Shown: in pieces, positions 7,801 to 12,237 of the stretch
Layout: each line of letters begins with the position of its first letter
How positions within the stretch are numbered: position 1 is the first letter of the stretch
DNA from: Planctomycetaceae bacterium
GTDB taxonomy: Bacteria; Planctomycetota; UBA1135; GCA-002686595
NCBI GenBank assembly: GCA_013360535.1
Contig: JABWBL010000051.1
Location: 1-12,237, forward strand
DNA length: 12,237 nt
Direction of reading: 5' to 3'
The notes under the pieces: generated by a model
Databases searched by the model: none
What the model was told of the DNA's origin: nothing
Seen by the model: only the letters and a program-made list of their open reading frames with translations
Program-made: the position numbers and the translations under genes

Positions 7801-8346
7801 CGGCGGACCGACCTTCGTGTCGAGGTACAGGTTGAGCGGGTTGGTCGAGACCGGCGTGGTGAACGTGCGGGTCTGGCTCAGCGCGAGCGCGATGCCCGAC
7901 TTCGAGCGCACCGGCAGCGCCGAGTTCTTGTCGACGCCGATCAGGTTGAGCTCGTAGCCGTAGGGCAGGTCGTTGTTGAGCGGGTTCGTGCCGGCGCGCA
8001 GGCCCGCGTCGGACAGGTCGTCGCGCGTCGGGCACAGCGGCTGGAAGACGATCGTGCGACCGCCATCCTCCGTGTAGAACTCGCCCGCCGCAGGACCACC
8101 GCCGGCCTGACGCACGTTGAACGAGTTCAACGTCACGCTGGCGAAGTCGACCGGCTGGTTGAACGTCACCTTGATCGGGCGGTTGATGCGCCAGATCGAG
8201 CCGTCCACCAGGTTGACTGCGGTGACGCGGAAGGTGCTCGAGTCGTCTCCCCCACCACCTGCACAGGCGGAGAGGAGTCCGAGCGAGCCGCAGGCGATCG
8301 CCTTGACGATGAAGTTGCGCTGGCCGTTACGCATGGGTGATTTCAT
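4864..8346 (-). CDS. Lipoprotein C, type 2, Ig-like domains plus glycine-rich solenoid region
   Basis: The protein has 1160 aa when started at the ATG at 8346. The signal peptide ends in SLGLLSAC with Cys28, followed by AGGGGDDSS. Residues 39-166 are a Big_5 Ig-like domain (RPIKVTFNQPVDFASV, RTIVFQPLCP). Residues about 240-350 form a second, more diverged one (VALIVGINQAVDPSSL, WTPLITAVQLESN, RLRLTPTGVLPP). An F..D..W module follows at 377-416. From about 462 to 866 strand-like repeats (NGGTLKVEG, ASGRVVIRGRVDVSG, GQIVARGG, GSGGHVVLQSS) alternate with glycine-rich loops, including seven Gly in a row at 578-584. This suggests a beta-solenoid. A paired-Cys segment (CPAGYPTTGANAC) lies after it. 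The end (RFVRFNVTF, then IPSLEFLRLPFSYQ) resembles the ends of A and B. Upstream GTG 8388 and downstream ATG 8334 are alternative starts; GGAG lies 13 bases before 8346, rather far for a binding site. It follows gene B by 42 bases, so co-transcription is likely. The function is unknown; a surface structural or adhesive role is inferred. Confidence 0.9.
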   Translation of the reverse strand: MKSPMRNGQRNFIVKAIACGSLGLLSACAGGGGDDSSTFRVTAVNLVDGSIWRINRPIKVTFNQPVDFASVTLNSFNVRQAGGGPAAGEFYTEDGGRTIVFQPLCPTRDDLSDAGLRAGTNPLNNDLPYGYELNLIGVDKNSALPVRSKSGIALALSQTRTFTTPVSTNPLNLYLDTKVGPPIANVERTDLAADNEVNVLARFNPTYIEVGGTGGTKHYFKSNGTTLTIDPPLDAPLNRLADLGSQVALIVGINQAVDPSSLNVNSNRLRWEFTGDANAANPTWTPLITAVQLESNCSIVGTDSSGDVVAVPGARLRLTPTGVLPPSADLRAVIAAEFSDIVGETNPVEQAGFAEVPTEAFPVNPPVLVDEYFEEFDTSAYNDPNAAFAEPQASWGSGKLGAKFSFTGTGGPGGNFDWYIDAGEVVIFNTANSTINGFQVTFAPGTDNITSAIPTGNQTVVGGVVDVRNFYVENGGTLKVEGPNPFTLMASGRVVIRGRVDVSGTSNQGVNTLNVTNIPEPGSPGQAGGGKGGTASQLTTASTPRGGNGFGAFNVPDAGGFGGHTGWSNLAAEANRRGGGGGGGVLGPNEFVNFGTTGLWDQRRIGYDAEPGFDNAAASNSAITGAGPARGGNVAPSPFSDPNPLNNFFGNRYVFASNTVIVGELSRPWAGSGGGAGGDASRVPSGSFPGPWNPAGDEKGSGGAGGGGSVQIMSLGPIVFGVNGQIVARGGIGGGGENTIFLNRVGGGSGGGSGGHVVLQSSANIDFRAKVGVNFNNVNDNTFAIDCRGGQGGAGTDDLGGGIQSVTGQRETLPLQDACPAGYPTTGANACRGLVNGAGGDGGPGIVQLHTALGLVGTSAQNNVDIILPTTVGVTLAELCAPPPLSRDNIVGSPTTKMIPTFGKLSRARSAWIPLGEGGFNGDGNPYRDIEFQFGGIDPVTGYVNTNVNTQQVPLTGNALLTGSVDASDVLTPFIVSPPNANAGRQIVFNASSLLGTDDEALLHTPTLLRRYVVFIDTGTATGRFEVASASFNAGNNRLTLTVDADGPSMASLDEQGATVGLYRAFFRVSSSGALDSVPDQGIQITLEATSADPATGLPSTGGVVGPTSNVNTLNFASNGNLRFVRFNVTFDIAPDPNFPLSATSPIPSLEFLRLPFSYQ

Positions 8347-8388
8347 GTGGGGGTCTGTGCTCCGGCGCCGGGGGACGCCGGGGAACAC

Positions 8389-11300
8389 TTAGCGCCGGAA
8401 AGCGAAGCCCAGCGAAGTGAGCTCCGGGACGAGGGAAGTGAGCGGGTTGGCCACGAAGGTCACGCGAGCCTGGAAGTAGCGCGCACCGTTGACGGCGGTG
8501 ATCGAGCTCTTCCAGCCCTTGTTGTTCGTGTCCGGAGGGTTGTTGAAGAAGGCCGGCGTGAACGCGAGGTTCGCGTTGCCGCCGACGACCGGCTGCTGCT
8601 GGGCGTTGTAGCCGTCGCCGTAGGGGTCGAGGTTGCTCGCGTTCTGGTACGGGAGCACGCCCTGCGGCGGGTTGTTGGTCGTGAACGAGTTCGCGCCGCG
8701 GAAGGCCACGACCACCTGCGTGCCCGCGGGCAGCAGGTCGACGCTCGGCTCGATCACCGGGTCAGCGTAGAGCGTGCCGGCGGCGAGAGTGTCGAACCAG
8801 ATCGTGTGGGCGCGGCTGATGCGCACCAGGAAGTCGCCCTGACCGTAGTAGAAGACGTTGTCCTTGCCCGGAGCCGGCAGGCCGTTCTGCGGGTACGCGC
8901 CGGTGGCGTTCGGCTCGTTGTCGGGGTTGACGATCTTCACCTGCGCCGGGTTGTTCACGTTCGTGCCACCCGTCGAGTACATGCGGAAGAACGGCATGGC
9001 CGACGAGTTGATCGCGAGCGCGACCTTGAAGCCGTTCTGGCCCGCCGCCTTGGAGTCGGGATAGGTCCGGAACTCCATCAACATCGGAAGTCCGATCGTC
9101 GGCACCTTGTTGACGGGATAGAAGTTGAGCAGCGCCGACTTGCCGACGATCTGCTGCAGGCGCTGCGTGTCCACGCCCGAGCCGTTGGGCGCCGCGACCT
9201 GGGTCTTCGCCGTGTCGCGCCACGTCCAGTAGGTGTACGACGTCTGGGCCACCGTGCGGTTGACCGGCCAGGGCGCGATCGTGTTGCCGGTCGCGCTGAT
9301 CTGCAGGTCCGACTGCAGGATCGTGTAGCCGTTGGCCTTGGCGTGCATGACCGTGAGCGGCTCCGACTGCTCCCAGGGAGCGCCGGTGTTGCCCATGCGG
9401 TTGGAGTCGAAGTTGGTCACCAGACCCGACTGGGTCCAGTTCGGCAGGAGGCCCGTCGAGAGCTCCTCGTCCGGCAGGAACTTCGAGTGCGCCAGCGAGA
9501 GCTGGAACTGGGAGAAGTTGTCGGCCTGGACAGTCGAGGTGAACGGCGTCCACCAGATGCCTTCGACGTCGACGTTGTGGTTCGACTCGTCGCGCAGGCC
9601 GAAGCCGACGTCGTGGTAGCGCCACAGGCCCATCATCTTGGCGCCCATGTTCGAGAGCGGCGTCTGGATCGGCTGCGGGAACGGGATCATCGCGCCGACC
9701 ACCGGCTGGCTCGCGTCCGCGACGGCCGAGAAGCGCGTCACGGCGCGCGGGCGGATCAGCGCACGCGAGATGTCGAACAGGATCTGGCCGCGGATCTCGG
9801 GGTTGGTGTCGCCGTCCTCGTCGTTCGAGTCGAACTTGAGGCTGACGCCGGCGCTGTCGACCGCCGCCGCGCCTGCGGCGAGCGAGAAGGCCGTCTGCGG
9901 CATGCCGAAGGAGAGGGCGTTGCCGGCGAGGTCGCTGACCCCACCCACACCCGCGAGGATCTCGAGGATGTAGCGGTCAGGCTGCCCGTTGGGGAGCTGC
10001 TTGCGCAACGGCGTGACCGGCTGGAACGTGAACGAGCGCAGGTCCTGCGACGGGATCATGCGGCCGACGACGTTCGAGTACAGCAGGTTCGTCGAGGGCT
10101 TGTTGTTGTCGTACTTCAGCGTGAACGAGTCGAACGCCTGCACGGTCGTCGGGTCGATCGGCTCGCTGAACGTGACCGTCACGGTCGTCAGCGGCGAGAC
10201 CCCGGTGTTGGGCATCGTCGCCGGGGTCGGCGAGAAGCGCAGGAAGCAGGCCCCAAAGTCCGGCGGGTTGCCGATCTGCAGGCCGCGGAAGGTCGTCTGG
10301 TAGTCGCCGCCCAGGCCCACGTTCGGGAGCGTCAGCGCGCAGTTGTCGCACAGCAGGCGCACGCGCACCGGGCCGACCGAGCCGTCGCCAGCGATGCCGC
10401 CGTTGTAGGTCGTCACGACCTGCATGCGCTGTCCGGGGAACTCGAAGATGTCGCCGGCGCGCGGCTTCATCGCGCACGCCAGCGTGGCGAAGCGCGCGAC
10501 GAGATCGAACTCGTTCGTCAGCAGGTCGGGGTTGTTGGCGCTGACGACCGTGACGACCTGCGTGCCGACGATGAGCGGCGCGTTGCTGTCCTCGAGGAAG
10601 CCGTTGTTGGGGTCGCCGGTGTTCGAGGTCTTGCCGCCGGAGCGGAACGCGCGCAGCACGTCGAGGGTCTCGACGATCGGGTCCGTCGGGCCGTTGCCGG
10701 TGAAGTCGACCGCGCGGCCACCGAGGCTGCGCAGCACGTCGAACTGCTGGGAGGACGCCATCGGACGGGTCGGGACGCGCACGACCACGTTCGGCTGGTT
10801 GGCGTTGAGCGCCTCGGGCAGGCCGAGCGAGTTGACCGGGAGGTTGGTGTTGACCGCGTCGTCCTGGGACACGGTGAAGTCGATGATCACACGCGTGGTG
10901 TGGAAGTCGCCGCCGACGATGTCCCCGTGGTTGGGGTCGGGCAGGATGCGCGCTTCGTAGGGCTGCGCCGGCGAGTAGCCGGTCAGGACCTTGAGCGTCG
11001 CGTCGCTGATCGTGCCGGGGTAGGTCAGGTTGCCCGTCGCGGGGCTGCCGCCGTCGTCGAGCACGTCATTGAAGCGCAGCACGAGCGCCGAGTTGCGCGG
11101 CACCGAGGTGAAGGGCGGCAGTTCGGAGGGGTCGAGACCCTTCTTGAGCAGCACCTGCAGGTTGGCTTCCGCCTGCTGCAGCGCGAACTGGAACTCGGAG
11201 GTGCCCGACTGGTAGAGGATCGTCAGCTTGTCGCGCTCGGTCAGCGGGTCGCGCTCGAGGCGATAGTTGATGCCGTCGGTGTCGATGTCTTCCGAGATCA

Positions 11301-11649
11301 CGAAGTCGCGCAGGACCTCGGCGGTGGAGTCGACGTCGTACACGTCGACCAGACGCCCCCAGTAGCTCTCGACCAGACGCAGCGAGCTGGTCGCACCGGC
11401 CGCGTTCTCGTCGACCAGGAACAGCTTGCCCGTGGTCGGGTTGGTCAGCACCGTGCCCGGCAGCGCGCCGGAGTTCGAAGCGCCGCCACCACTCGAGCCC
11501 GTGCAGCCGGAGAGCAGGGCGAGCGCGGCGAAGGCCATCAGTCCGATCGCACGCCGCGGGCGCGCGAAGTGTCGAGACGCCGGCGAGGCCCGCAGGCCCG
11601 TGCGCGGGAGTTGGTTCGACGGGAGCTGGTTCGGCTGGAGCTTGTTCAT
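8389..11649 (-). CDS. Lipoprotein B, type 1, Ig-like (Big_5) domains, paralogue of gene A
   Basis: The protein has 1086 aa from the ATG at 11649; a GTG at 11661 would add four residues. A long, Asn/Gln/Arg-rich n-region precedes GLMAFAALALLSGC with Cys49, then a Ser/Gly linker (TGSSGGGAS). Residues about 89-127 include WGRLVDVYDV. A Big_5 domain begins near 177 (LPPFTSVPRNSALVLRFND) and leads to ILPDPNHGDIVGGDFH. A second spans about 487-585 (TVTVTFSEPIDPTTV, FTFQPVTPLRK, VSDLAGNALSF). Residues 607-618 form an acidic DSNDEDGDTNPE loop that could bind calcium. A CDNC pair lies at 434-437. The block at about 671-727 (MMGLWRYHDVGFGL, HNVDVEGIWWTP, AHSKFLPDEE) and the C-terminus (YYGQGDFLVRISRAHTIWFD, EPSVDLLPAGTQ, PELTSLGFAFRR) match gene A closely. 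It is the first gene of the visible run and lies 42 bases before C. Only a weak GAAG lies upstream of the start. No catalytic motif is visible and the function is unknown. Confidence 0.9.
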   Translation of the reverse strand: MNKLQPNQLPSNQLPRTGLRASPASRHFARPRRAIGLMAFAALALLSGCTGSSGGGASNSGALPGTVLTNPTTGKLFLVDENAAGATSSLRLVESYWGRLVDVYDVDSTAEVLRDFVISEDIDTDGINYRLERDPLTERDKLTILYQSGTSEFQFALQQAEANLQVLLKKGLDPSELPPFTSVPRNSALVLRFNDVLDDGGSPATGNLTYPGTISDATLKVLTGYSPAQPYEARILPDPNHGDIVGGDFHTTRVIIDFTVSQDDAVNTNLPVNSLGLPEALNANQPNVVVRVPTRPMASSQQFDVLRSLGGRAVDFTGNGPTDPIVETLDVLRAFRSGGKTSNTGDPNNGFLEDSNAPLIVGTQVVTVVSANNPDLLTNEFDLVARFATLACAMKPRAGDIFEFPGQRMQVVTTYNGGIAGDGSVGPVRVRLLCDNCALTLPNVGLGGDYQTTFRGLQIGNPPDFGACFLRFSPTPATMPNTGVSPLTTVTVTFSEPIDPTTVQAFDSFTLKYDNNKPSTNLLYSNVVGRMIPSQDLRSFTFQPVTPLRKQLPNGQPDRYILEILAGVGGVSDLAGNALSFGMPQTAFSLAAGAAAVDSAGVSLKFDSNDEDGDTNPEIRGQILFDISRALIRPRAVTRFSAVADASQPVVGAMIPFPQPIQTPLSNMGAKMMGLWRYHDVGFGLRDESNHNVDVEGIWWTPFTSTVQADNFSQFQLSLAHSKFLPDEELSTGLLPNWTQSGLVTNFDSNRMGNTGAPWEQSEPLTVMHAKANGYTILQSDLQISATGNTIAPWPVNRTVAQTSYTYWTWRDTAKTQVAAPNGSGVDTQRLQQIVGKSALLNFYPVNKVPTIGLPMLMEFRTYPDSKAAGQNGFKVALAINSSAMPFFRMYSTGGTNVNNPAQVKIVNPDNEPNATGAYPQNGLPAPGKDNVFYYGQGDFLVRISRAHTIWFDTLAAGTLYADPVIEPSVDLLPAGTQVVVAFRGANSFTTNNPPQGVLPYQNASNLDPYGDGYNAQQQPVVGGNANLAFTPAFFNNPPDTNNKGWKSSITAVNGARYFQARVTFVANPLTSLVPELTSLGFAFRR

Positions 11650-11674
11650 GGAGGGGTTCACTTCGAGATGTCGC

Positions 11675-11692
11675 TGACCGTCTTTGACCGTC
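11675..11692. repeat. Tandem TGACCGTC direct repeat before gene B
   Basis: TGACCGTC occurs at 11675-11682 and again at 11685-11692, a period of ten bases or about one helical turn. On the coding strand of gene B this reads GACGGTCAAAGACGGTCA, ending 25 bases before the ATG. Two same-facing half-sites one turn apart are typical of a regulator binding site, but the position inside the probable leader leaves an RNA-level role or chance possible. Confidence 0.4.
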
Positions 11693-11898
11693 GGGTGGGT
11701 CTCAGGTTGGCCTCGCGTCCGTCCTCAGCGCCTTGCGGAGCTGGCCGGCGAGGCTCGGGTGAGCCGGGCGCCGGAGGAGACGGGGAGCGGGGTGGCTGAG
11801 CTGGCTTGGAAGCTGCCCGCGGAGAAGGGTGGGGTCAGGGGTTCGTGGTGCCGAGAAGCGCTTGGACTTGGGAGATCGAGTGCGTGAGGCGAACCGCC

Positions 11899-11910
11899 CC
11901 CGGGCCCGGG
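11899..11910. repeat. 12-bp perfect palindrome CCCGGGCCCGGG
   Basis: The 12 bases read identically on both strands. Flanking CGCC and GGCG could extend the stem with a two-base bulge. In GC-rich DNA such a palindrome is not rare, so no function is assigned. Confidence 0.3.
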
Positions 11911-11936
11911 TGGGCGCGGAGGTCGACGGGTCGCGG

Positions 11937-11944
11937 ATGATATA
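11937..11944 (-). promoter_or_regulatory. Possible -10 element (TATATCAT) upstream of gene B
   Basis: On the minus strand the sequence TCTCTATATCATCC stands out in GC-rich surroundings and contains TATATC/TATCAT, similar to the sigma-70 -10 consensus. No convincing -35 hexamer is found 16-18 bases upstream. If it is used, transcription would begin near 11930 and gene B would have a leader of about 280 bases. It is the best promoter candidate in this region, but weak. Confidence 0.22.
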
Positions 11945-11979
11945 GAGAGCGGGCCGTTGGTTGCCGTCGCGCCGACGAT

Positions 11980-12013
11980 TTTTGGTGGAACCGGCCCACT
12001 TTTGGTGGTGCCG
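11980..12013. repeat. Two TTTTGGTGGnnCCG direct repeats, 20 bases apart
   Basis: TTTTGGTGGAACCG at 11980-11993 and TTTTGGTGGTGCCG at 12000-12013 match at 12 of 14 positions and repeat with a 20-base period, close to two helical turns. They lie just upstream (on the minus strand) of the TATATCAT element, where an activator or repressor of gene B would bind. They are unusually AT-rich for this DNA. A regulator is not identified. Confidence 0.42.
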
Positions 12014-12047
12014 CTTCCCGTTGGAGCCGTCGCCGGTTCGGGAAGCG
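12012..12047. repeat. Inverted repeat with 9-bp perfect arms
   Basis: CGCTTCCCG (12012-12020) and CGGGAAGCG (12039-12047) are perfect inverted arms around 18 bases. If a minus-strand gene ends upstream at 12086, the hairpin would lie about 39 bases beyond its stop and could mark its transcript end. It could equally be an operator next to the TTTTGGTGG repeats, which it overlaps by two bases. No T-run follows. Confidence 0.35.
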
Positions 12048-12237
12048 AGCCTCGGGCGAGTCGAGCGCCCTCGGGCTGCCGGCCATCACGCGGAGGGCGG
12101 CAGGATCGAGGTGGGCCGTCGAGTCGAGACCGAGCGGTCGCTCTCGGAGTGGTCTTTCACAGAGCGCGGGGCGGAGGGCAGCGTCGGCCGCCGACCGGGG
12201 TCCCGGATCCGTCTCGCTCCCCCACCCGCGGGCGCCC

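Larger units (their letters stand above)
11650..12237. other. Non-coding upstream region of gene B, no convincing gene
   Basis: This stretch holds the leader of gene B and sequence beyond it. Several frames stay open simply because the DNA is GC-rich, but none gives a recognisable protein. A minus-strand frame open from the right edge to a TGA at 12086-12088 ends in STRRPTSILPPSA and could be the tail of an upstream gene. A plus-strand GTG at 12111 with AGGA five bases ahead could start a rightward gene. Neither can be judged from so few codons. The segment 11931-12010 is the most AT-rich part and carries the direct repeats and promoter-like element listed separately. Confidence 0.5.

Noticed and set aside
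5335..8340. Plus-strand open frame of 1001 codons covering gene C
   Set aside because: It has the same antisense composition bias, and its Arg/Asp/Val-rich product has no recognisable fold. The opposite frame has signal peptide, Ig-like and glycine-rich regions.
8347..11799. Plus-strand open frame of 1150 codons covering gene B
   Set aside because: It is an antisense shadow. The B frame is supported by its end-to-end similarity to A.
11835..12089. Minus-strand frame of 84 codons upstream of gene B
   Set aside because: The codon use is mixed with many unusual triplets for this DNA, there is no domain, and it covers the AT-rich repeat and promoter-like segment. More likely chance.
12111..12237. 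Possible rightward gene starting at GTG 12111 with AGGA five bases upstream
   Set aside because: Only about 42 codons are visible, the product is Arg/Gly-rich, and competing frames on both strands are also open. This is not enough to annotate.
1..12237. CRISPR array, tRNA, rRNA, transposase or phage genes
   Set aside because: I looked for regular spaced repeats, cloverleaf-like segments, rRNA-like stretches and mobile-element proteins and found none on either strand by eye.

Overview
This high-GC window holds four large genes, all read on the minus strand, plus a non-coding stretch at the right-hand end. All four proteins begin with a lipoprotein signal peptide (lipobox LSGC, LSAC, LSAC and LVAC). 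All carry SbsA-type bacterial Ig-like domains (Big_5 family). None contains a recognisable enzyme, transporter or regulator domain. They look like secreted, lipid-anchored surface proteins of a Gram-negative-type bacterium. The GC-rich DNA, the giant Ser/Gly-linkered lipoproteins, the Ig-like folds and a glycine-rich solenoid would fit a planctomycete or a myxobacterium-like lineage. I lean weakly to Planctomycetota; the window holds no marker gene that settles this.

Layout in transcription order (right to left). 12237-11650: about 590 bases with no convincing gene, containing short direct repeats, hairpins and a possible promoter. 11649-8389: lipoprotein B, 1086 aa. A 42-base gap. 8346-4864: lipoprotein C, 1160 aa, with a long glycine-rich middle. 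A 236-base gap with three successive hairpins. 4627-1451: lipoprotein A, 1058 aa, a clear full-length paralogue of B. A 143-base gap with a 13-bp hairpin. 1307 to the left edge: lipoprotein D, whose first 435 residues are visible and run parallel in architecture to C.

The main observation is the order B-C-A-D. B and A are one protein type (type 1). C and D share a second layout (type 2: lipobox, two Ig-like domains, a short F..D..W module, then a beta-strand repeat module). The window is therefore best read as two copies of a two-gene lipoprotein unit, type 1 followed by type 2, probably from an old tandem duplication. B, A and C also end in the same kind of beta-strand signature, so the two types may be displayed or assembled in a similar way. 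What the pair does is not visible from sequence. A structural, adhesive or surface-assembly role is my inference.

Large open frames lie antisense to each of the three complete genes (for example 1376-4651, 5335-8340 and 8347-11799 on the plus strand). They are Arg/Val/Asp/Glu-rich shadows of high-GC codons and are not annotated.
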